Part shown: positions 18,027-28,392 of the stretch, in pieces
How the letters are laid out: every line of letters begins with the position of its first letter
Numbering within the stretch: the stretch's first letter is position 1
Assembly (NCBI RefSeq): GCF_900167975.1
Contig: NZ_FUZU01000001.1
Span: 1,088,580-1,152,579, forward strand
DNA: 64,000 nucleotides
Reading direction: 5' to 3'
From: Ohtaekwangia koreensis
GTDB lineage: Bacteria > Bacteroidota > Bacteroidia > Cytophagales > Cyclobacteriaceae
Program-made: the position numbers and the translations under genes
The notes under the pieces: model-generated
Told to the model about the DNA's origin: nothing
What the model saw: only the letters and a program-made list of their open reading frames with translations
Databases searched by the model: none

Positions 18027-19190
18027 TTGGGTAACAAAAAGAACATTGCTATACTTGGTTCCACGGGTTCTATCGGTACGCAGGCATTAGAAGTTATTTC
18101 AGCACACCCCGATGCGTTCGAAGTAGAAGTGTTAACAGCGCAGAATAATGCAGCGTTGCTGATTGAACAAGCCCGTAAATTCAAACCGAACGTTGTTGTT
18201 ATCGCCAATGATGAACACTACCTGCAGGTTAAAGAAGCTTTGGCGAATGAGGATATTAAAGTATATGCCGGAGAAAAAGCATTAGCCGATGTTGTGCAAA
18301 TGGATACCATCGATCTTGTCCTCACAGCATTGGTGGGTTATTCAGGTCTTCGTCCCACTATAAAAGCAATTGAAGCAGGCAAGACTATAGCGCTTGCAAA
18401 TAAAGAAACGCTGGTTGTAGCAGGTGATCTGATCACCAGGCTTGCACGCGAAAAAGGCGTAAATATATACCCCGTAGATTCTGAACACTCTGCCATATTT
18501 CAATGTATAGTGGGGGAGTTTCATAATAAAATCGAGAAGATTATTCTGACAGCCAGTGGCGGGCCCTTCCGGGGAAAACGGAAAGAAGAATTAATCCAAG
18601 TAACGAAAGCGCAGGCATTGAAACATCCCAATTGGACAATGGGTGCAAAAGTTACCATCGATTCGGCAACGCTCATGAACAAAGGATTGGAAGTGATCGA
18701 AGCGAAATGGTTATTCGGATTGAAAACAGAACAAGTTGAGGTTGTGGTCCATCCGCAATCCATCATACATTCCCTTGTCCAATTTGAAGATGGCTCATTG
18801 AAAGCTCAGTTAGGATTGCCCGATATGAAGTTGCCCATCCAATTTGCAATGAGTTTTCCGGAGAGATTAAAATCTGATTTTCCGCGTTTTGATTTCATGA
18901 ACTATCCGTCTTTGACGTTTGAAAAGCCTGATACAGAAACTTTTCGTAATCTTGCACTGGCATTTGAAGCGTTGGGAAAAGGAGGGAACATGCCATGTGT
19001 GCTGAATGCAGCGAACGAAGTGGCAGTGGCCGGGTTTTTGAAGGACTCCGTAGGCTTCCTTGAAATATCGGATATTGTTGAACGATGCCTCATGAAAATC
19101 GATTATGTGCTAAACCCTTCATACGAAGATTACGTGAACACTGACAAAGAGACACGGGCAAGAGCACAAGAAATGATAAAGTCCATTTAA
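18027..19190 (+). CDS. dxr: 1-deoxy-D-xylulose 5-phosphate reductoisomerase
   Basis: 387 residues from a TTG start, needed because the NADPH-binding G-S-T-G-S-I-G lies at residues 11-17. Catalyses the committed step of the non-mevalonate isoprenoid pathway, DXP to MEP, with NADPH and a divalent metal. Visible motifs: A-N-K-E-T-L-V-V-A-G, P-V-D-S-E-H-S-A-I-F-Q-C (metal-binding Asp and Glu), T-A-S-G-G-P-F-R, H-P-N-W-x-M-G-x-K-I/V-T-I-D-S-A-T-L-M-N-K-G-L-E. Full family length. It precedes rseP by 68 bases, an order common in bacteria. Confidence 0.97.
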   Translation: MGNKKNIAILGSTGSIGTQALEVISAHPDAFEVEVLTAQNNAALLIEQARKFKPNVVVIANDEHYLQVKEALANEDIKVYAGEKALADVVQMDTIDLVLTALVGYSGLRPTIKAIEAGKTIALANKETLVVAGDLITRLAREKGVNIYPVDSEHSAIFQCIVGEFHNKIEKIILTASGGPFRGKRKEELIQVTKAQALKHPNWTMGAKVTIDSATLMNKGLEVIEAKWLFGLKTEQVEVVVHPQSIIHSLVQFEDGSLKAQLGLPDMKLPIQFAMSFPERLKSDFPRFDFMNYPSLTFEKPDTETFRNLALAFEALGKGGNMPCVLNAANEVAVAGFLKDSVGFLEISDIVERCLMKIDYVLNPSYEDYVNTDKETRARAQEMIKSI

Positions 19191-19258
19191 CACAAGGTTT
19201 TATCATAACACACGCACACGTGATTATTACGTAAATGATAACAATTAACGGATAACGA

Positions 19259-20596
19259 ATGGATTGGATGATTATGTTAGCTCAGCTTCTGTTGAGCTTG
19301 TCTTTCTTGGTGGCGGTGCACGAAATGGGGCACTTGTTAGCGGCAAAATATTTCGGAATGCGGGTTGAGCAATTTTCAATTGGCTTCCCTCCGAAACTTT
19401 GGTCTTTTAGAAAAGGTGATACTGAATATGCAATTAGTGCAATACCATTGGGAGGCTACGTGAAGATCTCTGGTATGATCGATGAATCGCTTGATAGCGA
19501 AGCGATGAAAATGCCTCCTCAACCCTGGGAGTTTCGTTCTAAGCCAGCATGGCAACGCCTCATCGTAATGCTCGGTGGTATATTTGTAAACGTCATTGTT
19601 GGGATTATCATTTTTATAGGTATCACATTTGCATTTGGTGATACGTATCTTTTAAACAGCGAGATCAACAAACTTGGTGGTATCGAAGCACGGCCGATTG
19701 GTAAACGCCTCGGTCTGAAAACCGGTGATAAGATCGTGAAGATCAACGGAAAGGAATTTAAGTATTTCGATGATATCATGAGACCACAAACCCTGCTGAC
19801 GGATAACGCATACTATACCGTTGAGCGTGATGGTCAGTTAGTGGATATTAGTATACCTGCAGACTTCATTCAGAAATTCAATAAAAAGGATAGTGCCCGT
19901 AATTTTATAGGCTATCGCATTCCTCCCGTAATTGGCGAAGTAGCAAAAGACTCTATAGCAGGTAAAGTAGGCTTGCAAAAAGGAGATGTTATTACAGAGA
20001 TAAATGGTATACACTTTACCTATATGGACCAGGTATATGAGTATATCAAATATGAAGCTGTTAAACGTGATACCATTACATTCAAAGTAATGCGTGCAGG
20101 AACATTACTTTCCTTTAAAGAAAACTTCAAGGGAAGAGCAGCCATTGGTTTCATTCCTATGGAGCCTGAAAGTTACCTGAAGAGCGCTGAAGTAAACATT
20201 GAGTATGGATTTATTGAATCTATACCATTGGGAACAGACCGCGCATTTCAAACGCTGAAAACGCAAGTAAGAGCTTTTGGTAAAGTGATCACCGGAGTTC
20301 TTTCTCCCAAAGAATCTTTATCAGGTCCTATCGGGATTATGCAGGCATATGGTGCAGAGTGGAACTGGCAACGCTTCTGGTCACTCACCGGTGTACTTTC
20401 ATTGGTACTTGCGTTTATGAATTTACTCCCGATTCCGGCATTGGATGGAGGACACGTAATGTTCCTGTCATACGAAATAATATCACGCAGAAAACCTTCT
20501 GATAAATTCCTTGAAGCTGCTCAAAAAGTAGGGATGGTATTTCTGTTAGCACTGATGGTATTCATCTTTGCAAATGATATTATCAAGCTCTTCTAA
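19259..20596 (+). CDS. rseP: RIP site-2 metalloprotease
   Basis: 445 residues. Zinc motif H-E-M-G-H at 21-25 inside the first membrane helix, two PDZ regions between about 125 and 290, and the second metal-site motif N-L-L-P-I-P-A-L-D-G-G-H in a later helix near residue 395. Acts in the inner membrane, cutting transmembrane anti-sigma factors or signal peptide remnants. Downstream of dxr and ends in a strong terminator. No anti-sigma factor gene is adjacent. Confidence 0.95.
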   Translation: MDWMIMLAQLLLSLSFLVAVHEMGHLLAAKYFGMRVEQFSIGFPPKLWSFRKGDTEYAISAIPLGGYVKISGMIDESLDSEAMKMPPQPWEFRSKPAWQRLIVMLGGIFVNVIVGIIIFIGITFAFGDTYLLNSEINKLGGIEARPIGKRLGLKTGDKIVKINGKEFKYFDDIMRPQTLLTDNAYYTVERDGQLVDISIPADFIQKFNKKDSARNFIGYRIPPVIGEVAKDSIAGKVGLQKGDVITEINGIHFTYMDQVYEYIKYEAVKRDTITFKVMRAGTLLSFKENFKGRAAIGFIPMEPESYLKSAEVNIEYGFIESIPLGTDRAFQTLKTQVRAFGKVITGVLSPKESLSGPIGIMQAYGAEWNWQRFWSLTGVLSLVLAFMNLLPIPALDGGHVMFLSYEIISRRKPSDKFLEAAQKVGMVFLLALMVFIFANDIIKLF

Positions 20597-20630
20597 GAAG
20601 ATATAGGTATACATCTTAATCGATGCCAAT

Positions 20631-20662
20631 AGAAAAGGTCGCTTCACGAAGCGACCTTTTCT
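20631..20662. terminator. Bidirectional hairpin terminator
   Basis: AGAAAAGGTCGCTTC paired perfectly with GAAGCGACCTTTTCT around a minimal loop, between the convergent rseP and OmpA-type genes. Confidence 0.9.
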
Positions 20663-20737
20663 ATTATACTGTATATCTTGGGATGAATGTGAGCGTTGAA
20701 TCAGTTTGTAATGCTGATGGTGCGAATTATTGTTTCG

Positions 20738-22741
20738 TTATTCAAACTTCCTGATCTCGAACTCTACTCTTCGGTTTAAACCACGATCTTCATCGGTCTT
20801 CTCTTCTACAATCGGTTTTGAACTTCCGAAGCCATGGGCTTCAATTCGTTTGGTATCTATTTTATACTGATATATAAGATATGCCTTGATTGCATCGGCG
20901 CGTGCCTGTGAAAGCTTCAGGTTCGACATTTCATTTCCTTGCGAATCGGTATGACCAGATATACTTAATGCTAACTGGGGATGATCGATCAGAAAGTTTG
21001 CAATCTTGTTCAAGTCATCATGCATCGTGGTAAGAATATCCGCTTTACCGTTTTCAAATTCCAGTGACTTGAATGCCATCTTGCTTTCGATCGGCTCTGT
21101 CTCCAGGTTCATCTCGCGGTCTCCTTCCATATAGAAGATCTGTTCGATGCGGAAGAAATCATCACCCTGTATAATAAGCAGGTAATTTCGTTTGTTGATC
21201 AATCTAAAATCGAACGAGCCATCTTCTCTTAAAAACTTGGGAGCAACTTCAACACCTTTATCAAGGTCGATAACAGATACTATACCTCTGAATGGTTTCT
21301 TCGTTTCGGAGTTGATGAGCTTTCCTTTCAGGTTTACAATCGCTTCAGGTTGAGCTTCCATAGGAACCGGAAAGGAATATAGATCGAGGTTCTTCAGGTC
21401 GTCTTCTGCGGAGTGTGCATAGTAAAGACGATTGGATTGTGAATCGATCGTAAAGTAGTATTCACTTCCCACGCTGTTAACCAACGGTCCGATGTTCTTT
21501 GGTTCGCCCCATGTATTGCCCTGGCTATAGGATTTATAGATATCAAAATCTCCAAAGTTGAGCGGTTGTCCGTTTGAACTGAAATATAGCACCTTGAATT
21601 TATGATGATAAAACGGACTCACTTCAAAGGCACGCGTGTTAATAATCGGCCCTATATTTTGCGCTTTGCGCCAATTGCCCTTCGGGTCCTTTACGGAAAA
21701 GTATATATCAGAGTATCCAAAGCCACCGATGCGATCAGAGGAGAAATATAGTGTATCACCGGAATGTGAAAGTGAAGGTTGTGAGTCCCACGATGTTGTA
21801 TTGATGTTGGCCCCTAAGTTACGAGGTGTTCCCCAGGTGCTGTCGCTGCGCAAATCCGATACAAAGATATCACAATTGCCATACGAGTCAGGAGAGTTGC
21901 AACGTGCAAAGTAAAGATGCTTTCCATCTTTACTCAGACTGGCTGAACCTTCGTTGTAACGTGTGTTGATGGTTTTAAAGTCTTCTGCAAATCCCCATAC
22001 AGTATCCTGTTCCTGCTTTATAGTATAAAACAGATCTTCATTGTAGGTCTTGTTAAGCGGATCAATTTTAGAATTCCGTTTCGATGTAAACAGTAAAACA
22101 TTATCAACGTTACCGATGGTTGGACCGTAATCTTCTTTCTCTGAATTTACACCATAGCCCATGTTCAGCAACACACCTTGCGGAGGACGAAGCGTATCGA
22201 TTTCTTTTCGAAATGCAACGAGCTCATAATATTGTTTCAACGGAACATATAGATCTTTTTGATTTTTTGTAAGCGTATCGAATTCACGCTTTACTTGCTG
22301 CTCATCTATACTCTGCTTGTAATGTTTCAACACCAGCTTATATAGCAGCACAGCTTCACCGGGAGGTCCAAGTTTTTCAGAGAGTTTCGCGAAATCCCAG
22401 AGCAATTGAATGTCATGTGAAAAATTATCAACACCGAAATTTTTTACATACACTTTTAACTCGCTATACTGTTGTTCGTAGTCACCAGTAGCAGCAAGTG
22501 CTTTTATTCTTCCCAACTTCGCTGCATCTTTATAGTAAAGTACCTTATTGAGGTTTGGAAAGTCAAAGATGTCAGATTGACTGTAGCTTGTCAGGCTATC
22601 ATTCAATTCCACGATTCCGCCCTTTTTGAATTTCTGTTTGGGCTTTTGGGCCAGGAGCGGAACGTGAAGCAACAGCCAAAAGGCTGTAATAAAGATCAAA
22701 AAGTAGGTTTTCACAGAACCTTTGTTTGGTAAAAAATTCAC
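20738..22741 (-). CDS. OmpA-family envelope protein with PD40 repeats
   Basis: 667 residues. Signal peptide to about 31. Domain order: helical TPR-like region (about 55-175), PD40/WD40-like beta-propeller repeats (about 190-450; Y-F-A-R-C-N, L-Y-F-S-S-D-R-I-G-G-F-G-Y-S-D-I-Y, L-Y-F-S-S-N-G), a carboxypeptidase-regulatory-like beta domain (about 470-545), and a C-terminal OmpA peptidoglycan-binding domain (about 560-667; S-I-S-G-H-T-D-S-Q-G, L-S-Q-A-R-A-D-A-I-K-A-Y-L). This combination is frequent in Bacteroidota and resembles the type IX-associated PorE layout, but I cannot assign it to that role with certainty. It anchors to peptidoglycan from the periplasm. Single gene, divergent from lon. 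Confidence 0.85.
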   Translation of the reverse strand: MNFLPNKGSVKTYFLIFITAFWLLLHVPLLAQKPKQKFKKGGIVELNDSLTSYSQSDIFDFPNLNKVLYYKDAAKLGRIKALAATGDYEQQYSELKVYVKNFGVDNFSHDIQLLWDFAKLSEKLGPPGEAVLLYKLVLKHYKQSIDEQQVKREFDTLTKNQKDLYVPLKQYYELVAFRKEIDTLRPPQGVLLNMGYGVNSEKEDYGPTIGNVDNVLLFTSKRNSKIDPLNKTYNEDLFYTIKQEQDTVWGFAEDFKTINTRYNEGSASLSKDGKHLYFARCNSPDSYGNCDIFVSDLRSDSTWGTPRNLGANINTTSWDSQPSLSHSGDTLYFSSDRIGGFGYSDIYFSVKDPKGNWRKAQNIGPIINTRAFEVSPFYHHKFKVLYFSSNGQPLNFGDFDIYKSYSQGNTWGEPKNIGPLVNSVGSEYYFTIDSQSNRLYYAHSAEDDLKNLDLYSFPVPMEAQPEAIVNLKGKLINSETKKPFRGIVSVIDLDKGVEVAPKFLREDGSFDFRLINKRNYLLIIQGDDFFRIEQIFYMEGDREMNLETEPIESKMAFKSLEFENGKADILTTMHDDLNKIANFLIDHPQLALSISGHTDSQGNEMSNLKLSQARADAIKAYLIYQYKIDTKRIEAHGFGSSKPIVEEKTDEDRGLNRRVEFEIRKFE

Positions 22742-22761
22742 GCCAACCGTTAAAGTTGATA

Positions 22762-22769
22762 CAAATTTA
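22762..22769 (-). promoter_or_regulatory. Candidate -7 element of the OmpA-family gene
   Basis: On the minus strand the sequence reads TAAATTTG, an exact TAnnTTTG match, 20 nt before the start codon. No clear -33 partner. Confidence 0.3.
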
Positions 22770-22876
22770 CTTCTTTTACAACTCTCTTGGCATTACTATT
22801 GTCCTTTAGGCGAACCTGATATACAACCATCGCTGATACGAAGTGCGTGTCAGTTTGGCATTTTTATAAACGAAGC

Positions 22877-25339
22877 ATGTTCAAAGCATTACCGATACAA
22901 CTCGTTCAGGAAGATTCAGACGATCTTATTCAACTGATAAATCCCGAACAAGACACAGACCTCAAGCCCGAAGATTTGCCGGAAGAACTTTCTATTCTTC
23001 CTATCAAAAACACGGTGCTATTTCCAGGCGTTGTTATACCTATAACTGTAGGCAGACAAAAGTCCATCAAGCTTGTTAAAAAAGCTTACCAGGGAAATAG
23101 AATTATAGGTGTAGTGGCTCAGAAGAATTCACAAGCTGAAGAGCCTACCATTGAAGAACTATATAGAACCGGTACAGTAGCCAAGATCATCAAGATGCTG
23201 GTGCTTCCCGATGGTAACACTACCATTATTATACAGGGGAAGAATCGCTTTACTATAAAAGATTTCGTACAGGAAGAACCGTTCCTCACAGCAAAGATTG
23301 AATTACAACCTGAGCCTGTGTTGAATGTAAATGGTAAGGAAGCGAAAGCACTCGTGCAATCTTTGAAAGATGCTGCATCTAAAATATTAAAGCTCAATCC
23401 TGAATTACCACAAGAAGCACAGGTAGCACTGGATAATATTTCCAGCATGTCGTTCCTGGTACATTTTCTTTCTTCCAACCTCAACGCTGAGGTGAGTGAC
23501 AAACAGAAAATACTCGAGACTCAAAACATTACGGAGCGCGGTACATTGTTGCTTCAGTATATGTTGAAAGATATACAGATGCTGGAGATCAAACATGAGA
23601 TCCAGAAGAAAGTACATACAGATATAGATCAACAGCAGCGTGATTACTTTTTACGCCAGCAGATAAAAGTATTGCAGGATGAATTAGGATATGATGGTCC
23701 TGATAAAGAAGTAGAAAAATTCCGCAAGCGTGCTGAAACTAAAAAGTGGTCGAAGCAAGCTGCAGAACATTTTAATAAAGAGCTGGATAAACTTCTGCGC
23801 ATCAACCCGATGGCAGCCGAATATCCGGTAGCGATGAACTATGTGGAGTTCATGCTTGATCTTCCCTGGGAAGATTATACTACCGATGATTTCGATTTGA
23901 AGCGCGCCAAGAAAATACTCGATCAGGATCACTTTGGTCTTGAGAAAGTAAAGACACGTATCCTGGAATATCTTGCTGTACTGAAATTGAAGAAGGACAT
24001 GAAAGGTCCTATACTTTGCCTGTACGGACCTCCCGGTGTTGGTAAAACATCACTCGGTCGTTCTATAGCAAAAGCATTGCAGCGCAAGTATGTTCGTATG
24101 TCTTTAGGCGGTGTGCACGATGAAGCTGAGATTCGCGGACACCGTAAGACGTATGTGGGCGCTATGCCAGGTAAGATCTTGCAGAATATAAAAAAATCAC
24201 AATCGTCCAATCCTGTATTTATACTCGATGAGATTGATAAAGTGAAATCTGATTTCCGTGGCGATCCTTCTTCTGCATTGCTGGAAGTATTGGATCCTGA
24301 GCAGAACAATACATTTGGTGATAACTATCTGGAAGTAGATTACGATCTGTCCAAGGTGCTCTTCATTGCTACCGCCAACTCGCTTGATACTATACATCCA
24401 GCGTTGCGCGATCGTATGGAGATCATTGAAGTAACAGGCTATACATTGGAAGAAAAGGTAGAGATAGCGATCAAGCATCTTATTCCAAAACAGTTGAAGG
24501 AGCATGGTCTGAAAAACTCAGATGTGAAATTCTCCAAAGACGCTGTGATCAAAACGGTGAACTCGTATACACGCGAATCCGGTGTTCGAAGTCTTGAACG
24601 CAAAATCGGAACGCTCGTGCGAAACATTGCCAAGTCCGTGGCGATGGAGGAGGAGTTTGATAAAGTAATTACGGAAGAAACAGTTCGTAAAGTACTGGGC
24701 GCAGAGATCTTCGATGAAGAGCTATACCAGGGAAATGATATAGCAGGTGTAGTAACCGGGTTGGCGTGGACACAGGTAGGAGGAGAAATCCTGTTCGTTG
24801 AATCAAGCCTGAGCAGAGGTAAAGGTATACTTACCATCTCCGGACAATTGGGAGATGTTATGAAAGAGTCAGCGATGGCTGCGCTATCATACCTGAAATC
24901 AAATGCAGAGTCTATGGAGATCGACCACCGATTGTTCCAGCAGTACGATCTGCATATACATGTACCGGCAGGTGCAGTTCCAAAAGATGGACCCTCCGCA
25001 GGCATCACGATGTTTACATCCCTGGCGTCTATTTATACTCAACGTAAAGTAAAAGCAAAGCTGGCGATGACCGGTGAGATTACGTTGCGTGGTAAAGTAT
25101 TGCCGGTAGGTGGTATAAAAGAAAAAATACTTGCTGCCAAGCGCAGTGGTATAAAGGAGCTTATACTGAGCGCTAAGAATAAACGTGACATTGATGAAAT
25201 TGAAAAGCACTATATCAAAGGCTTGACATTTCATTATGTGAGTACAGTAGATGAAGTGTTGAAAGTCGCGTTGATGAAAGAGAAGGTGAAAGATCCTATG
25301 AAATTTGTTTTCTCTGATCAAAAAGCTGTGAACGCGTAA
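22877..25339 (+). CDS. lon: ATP-dependent protease Lon
   Basis: 820 residues from ATG 22877; a GTG 30 bases upstream would add ten unconserved residues. Domain order: LON substrate-binding domain (about 40-240), coiled helical region, AAA+ module with Walker A G-P-P-G-V-G-K-T near 384-391 and Walker B F-I-L-D-E-I-D-K, then the protease domain with catalytic Ser707 in K-D-G-P-S-A-G and Lys748 in G-G-I-K-E-K. All key residues are intact. Degrades misfolded and regulatory proteins in the cytoplasm. The stop is followed one base later by def. Confidence 0.98.
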   Translation: MFKALPIQLVQEDSDDLIQLINPEQDTDLKPEDLPEELSILPIKNTVLFPGVVIPITVGRQKSIKLVKKAYQGNRIIGVVAQKNSQAEEPTIEELYRTGTVAKIIKMLVLPDGNTTIIIQGKNRFTIKDFVQEEPFLTAKIELQPEPVLNVNGKEAKALVQSLKDAASKILKLNPELPQEAQVALDNISSMSFLVHFLSSNLNAEVSDKQKILETQNITERGTLLLQYMLKDIQMLEIKHEIQKKVHTDIDQQQRDYFLRQQIKVLQDELGYDGPDKEVEKFRKRAETKKWSKQAAEHFNKELDKLLRINPMAAEYPVAMNYVEFMLDLPWEDYTTDDFDLKRAKKILDQDHFGLEKVKTRILEYLAVLKLKKDMKGPILCLYGPPGVGKTSLGRSIAKALQRKYVRMSLGGVHDEAEIRGHRKTYVGAMPGKILQNIKKSQSSNPVFILDEIDKVKSDFRGDPSSALLEVLDPEQNNTFGDNYLEVDYDLSKVLFIATANSLDTIHPALRDRMEIIEVTGYTLEEKVEIAIKHLIPKQLKEHGLKNSDVKFSKDAVIKTVNSYTRESGVRSLERKIGTLVRNIAKSVAMEEEFDKVITEETVRKVLGAEIFDEELYQGNDIAGVVTGLAWTQVGGEILFVESSLSRGKGILTISGQLGDVMKESAMAALSYLKSNAESMEIDHRLFQQYDLHIHVPAGAVPKDGPSAGITMFTSLASIYTQRKVKAKLAMTGEITLRGKVLPVGGIKEKILAAKRSGIKELILSAKNKRDIDEIEKHYIKGLTFHYVSTVDEVLKVALMKEKVKDPMKFVFSDQKAVNA

Positions 25340-25340
25340 C

Positions 25341-25922
25341 GTGATACTTTCGATTGTTTCATACGGTCATGATGTGCTGCGGCAGAAATGTATAGAGGTC
25401 GAACAACACGATCCTGAACTTGAAGCGCTGATTACAAACATGTGGGAGACACTATATGGTGCCGATGGCTGTGGACTCGCAGCTCCACAGGTTAACGTTC
25501 CGGTGCGGGTGTTTCTGGTCGACAGCAAGCTTACATACGAATCCATGGCTGAAGAAGATCGTGAATACTTCTACGATGGAGACACCGGTATACATGAAAC
25601 ATTTATCAACGCCCGCATAGCTGAATATTCGGAAGATACCTGGATAGATGAAGAAGGTTGTTTAAGTATACCGGCAATAGCACGCGATGTTGAACGGCCG
25701 TGGAGCATCACGATAGAATATGTAGACCGGCAGTTTCAGCCGCAGCGTAAAACATTCAGTGGTATTACAGCACGAATGATCCAACACGAGTACGATCACA
25801 TCGAAGGCATCCTATACCTCGATTACCTTACACCCCGGCAAAAGTCTTTACTGAAAGACAAGCTGCGAAAAATTTCAGAAGGCGAGATCACAGCCGAATA
25901 CCCGATGAAGTTTACCAAGTAA
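25341..25922 (+). CDS. def: Peptide deformylase
   Basis: 193 residues from a GTG start one base after the lon stop. Removes the formyl group from nascent N-terminal Met. The three metal-site motifs are complete: G-C-G-L-A-A-P-Q (43-50), E-G-C-L-S (Cys107) and Q-H-E-Y-D-H (148-153; His149, Glu150, His153). Length is normal. The tight coupling to lon suggests co-translation. fmt, which adds the formyl group to initiator tRNA, lies 6 kb away. Confidence 0.97.
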   Translation: MILSIVSYGHDVLRQKCIEVEQHDPELEALITNMWETLYGADGCGLAAPQVNVPVRVFLVDSKLTYESMAEEDREYFYDGDTGIHETFINARIAEYSEDTWIDEEGCLSIPAIARDVERPWSITIEYVDRQFQPQRKTFSGITARMIQHEYDHIEGILYLDYLTPRQKSLLKDKLRKISEGEITAEYPMKFTK

Positions 25923-25979
25923 AGTGAAGGGTTTAAAAATGCCGGCATGTTTTACGATATTGCAGATTAAACGCTTTTC

Positions 25980-26984
25980 GTGTTGAAGCAATTACTCCCG
26001 GTAATATTCATTTTCTCATGCATAGCATCGTTTGCTCAAACGGGTGGACAAAAATCTTTTGAATTTCTAAATGTCGCCAACAACGCCAGGCTTGCCGCAC
26101 TGGGTGGTATAAATACATCGCTCAGCGACCGCGATATAAATTTCTTCTACTCGAATCCTGCATTGGTGTCCGATACATTGGCAGGCTTTGCATCAGCAAC
26201 GTATCAGTTTTATGTAGCAGATGTAGGGCAGTCAACCTTGTCCTATGCACACCGGTTTAACAAAGTAGGTACGCTTGCATTTGGTATTCAGCATTTGAGT
26301 TATGGAACCATGCAAGGGTACGATGCTTCAGGCGCAGAACTCGGAACCTATAAATCAGGCGAGACGGCACTGGTCATTGGTAAAAGTCATCAGGTAAGAA
26401 ATTTCAGATTCGGGGCAAATGTTAAGATGGTCTTTTCCAATATTGCCGGTTATCGCGCCAGTGCAGCGATGATTGATCTTGGCGGAATATTTGTTCATCC
26501 AAATCAAGATTTGCGTATAGGACTGGTTGTGAAAAATATGGGAATAGTTTTTTCGGAATATTCCGAAACCAGTAACTCCGAACTTCCATTTGATGTTCAG
26601 TTGGGAGCGACCTTTAAGCCCGAGCACATGCCTTTACGTTTTTCACTTACAGCATATAACCTGGCAAAAAAAAATGTTACCTATTATGATGCTGCCAGCG
26701 GGCAGGACGAACCCGGAGGATTGGATAAAGTACTGAGGCGCATTAACTTTGGTGCAGAGGTATTGATTCATCGGAATGTAAATATACTGGTGGGCTATAA
26801 TTACCTTGCGCATCAGGAATTGAAACTTGAAAATGGTGGAGGCGGAGCTGGAATATCCGTAGGTTTTTCGGCACGTATTAAATCATTTGAATTTGTTTTT
26901 AGCAGAAGTGGATATGTAGCCGGTAAAGCAGGCTATGGATTAACACTATCATCGAATATAAATCGAATGTTGAGGAGAGGATAA
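25980..26984 (+). CDS. porQ: Type IX secretion system protein PorQ
   Basis: 334 residues from GTG 25980 (TTG 25983 is an alternative). Signal peptide to about residue 20 (S-F-A-Q). The PorQ/PorV-type barrel opening F-E-F-L-N-V-A-N-N-A-R-L-A-A-L-G-G-I-N-T-S-L-S-D-R-D-I-N-F-F-Y-S-N-P-A-L and the closing glycine-rich strands fit the family. PorQ is an outer-membrane barrel of the type IX secretion system and part of the attachment complex with PorU, PorV and PorZ. Its presence implies T9SS and supports Bacteroidota. It lies 57 bases after def and 4 bases before hslU. Confidence 0.88.
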   Translation: MLKQLLPVIFIFSCIASFAQTGGQKSFEFLNVANNARLAALGGINTSLSDRDINFFYSNPALVSDTLAGFASATYQFYVADVGQSTLSYAHRFNKVGTLAFGIQHLSYGTMQGYDASGAELGTYKSGETALVIGKSHQVRNFRFGANVKMVFSNIAGYRASAAMIDLGGIFVHPNQDLRIGLVVKNMGIVFSEYSETSNSELPFDVQLGATFKPEHMPLRFSLTAYNLAKKNVTYYDAASGQDEPGGLDKVLRRINFGAEVLIHRNVNILVGYNYLAHQELKLENGGGGAGISVGFSARIKSFEFVFSRSGYVAGKAGYGLTLSSNINRMLRRG

Positions 26985-26988
26985 AATT

Positions 26989-28392
26989 ATGATGGACGAA
27001 AAATATTTAACACCCAGGCAGATCGTAGAAGAACTTGATAAATATATTATCGGGCAGAAAGAGGCGAAACGAAATGTAGCGATTGCCTTGCGTAACCGTT
27101 GGAGAAGGATGAGTACGCGTGCAGAGATACAGGCGGAGATTGTTCCCAACAATATACTTATGATCGGAGCAACGGGTGTAGGTAAAACAGAGATTGCCAG
27201 AAGACTTGCAAAACTTGCTGATGCTCCGTTTGTAAAAGTAGAAGCTTCCAAATTTACAGAGGTAGGATATGTAGGACGCGATGTAGAAAGCATGGTGCGT
27301 GACCTTGTAGAGCAATCTGTAAACATGGTGAAAGCTCGTAAGAAAGAAGAAGTAAAAGAGAAAGCTGCACAAGCAGTAGAAGATGTTATACTCGATGCGC
27401 TGATACCACCGTTGCGTCAGCAGAGCTCTACGCGTTCAACAGGATTTTCACAAACTGAAAATCAATCGGAGGTTCCAACCAGTGATGTAGAACTGAATGA
27501 ACGTACACGCAATCACTTCCGTGAAAAAATACGCAATGGTGAAATGGAAGATCGTAAGATCGACATCAACATCAAAGGCGGTGGTGGTTCAAATGTAGGC
27601 ATGGTAGGAGCAGGCATGATGGACGAAGTATCCATGATGAATTTGCAGGAGATGCTGAACGGAATGATGCCGAAGAAGAGCAAGAAACGCAAAGTAACGG
27701 TAGCCGAAGCACGTAGAATATTATTGGATGAAGAAGCCGCTAAGCTCATCGATATGGATGAAGTGAAAGAGGAGGCTATACATCGTGCAGAGAATGCAGG
27801 CATTATATTCATCGATGAGATCGATAAGATTGCTTCTGGTTCCCGCAAAGGCGGAAGTGGTCCTGATGTGAGTCGCGAAGGTGTACAGCGTGATCTTCTT
27901 CCGATCGTGGAAGGAAGCACCGTGAATACAAAGCATGGTGTTATAAAAACAGATCACGTACTTTTCATCGCAGCAGGAGCATTCCATATTTCAAAACCTT
28001 CTGATCTGATACCTGAATTACAAGGACGTTTCCCGATTCGTGTTGAGTTGAGCAATCTTACAAAAGATGATTTCATTCAGATATTGAAAGCACCGAAGAA
28101 TGCACTCACCAAACAATACCAGGCATTATTCGAAGCTGAAAATGTAGAGATATCTTTTGCAGACGATGCTATCGATGAAATCGCCAACACAGCCTTTACG
28201 ATTAATGCAGATGTTGAAAATATAGGGGCCCGCAGATTGCACACAGTAATGAGTAAACTGCTGAATGAATTTTTATTCGATGTACCAGACAAGATCGGAC
28301 CGAATGCACGGATTATTATAACGGCTGATATGGTGCGCGAAAAAATGGCCGACTTAATAAAGAACAAGGACCTGAGCGAATATATTCTCTGA
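26989..28392 (+). CDS. hslU: HslUV protease ATPase subunit HslU
   Basis: 467 residues; an ATG-ATG doublet marks the start. Opening Y-L-T-P-R-Q-I-V-E-E-L-D-K-Y-I-I-G-Q and Walker A G-A-T-G-V-G-K-T (60-67) are typical; Walker B is I-I-F-I-D-E-I-D-K-I. The I domain (about 115-250) is somewhat Met/Gly rich. The C-terminus L-S-E-Y-I-L resembles the tail that docks into HslV, so an HslV partner is expected, but hslV is not in this window. Unfolds substrates for the HslV peptidase. Confidence 0.95.
   Translation: MMDEKYLTPRQIVEELDKYIIGQKEAKRNVAIALRNRWRRMSTRAEIQAEIVPNNILMIGATGVGKTEIARRLAKLADAPFVKVEASKFTEVGYVGRDVESMVRDLVEQSVNMVKARKKEEVKEKAAQAVEDVILDALIPPLRQQSSTRSTGFSQTENQSEVPTSDVELNERTRNHFREKIRNGEMEDRKIDINIKGGGGSNVGMVGAGMMDEVSMMNLQEMLNGMMPKKSKKRKVTVAEARRILLDEEAAKLIDMDEVKEEAIHRAENAGIIFIDEIDKIASGSRKGGSGPDVSREGVQRDLLPIVEGSTVNTKHGVIKTDHVLFIAAGAFHISKPSDLIPELQGRFPIRVELSNLTKDDFIQILKAPKNALTKQYQALFEAENVEISFADDAIDEIANTAFTINADVENIGARRLHTVMSKLLNEFLFDVPDKIGPNARIIITADMVREKMADLIKNKDLSEYIL

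Noticed and set aside
22847-22876. GTG start 30 bases upstream of lon
   Set aside because: The extra ten residues do not fit the Lon N-terminus, and ATG 22877 begins a good one.
24439-25008. 189-codon minus-strand open frame inside lon
   Set aside because: Wholly antisense to the conserved Lon protease domain; Ser/Thr-rich translation typical of a shadow frame and no recognisable family.
27513-27920. 135-codon minus-strand open frame inside hslU
   Set aside because: Antisense shadow of a conserved gene with low-complexity Ser/Pro-rich translation.
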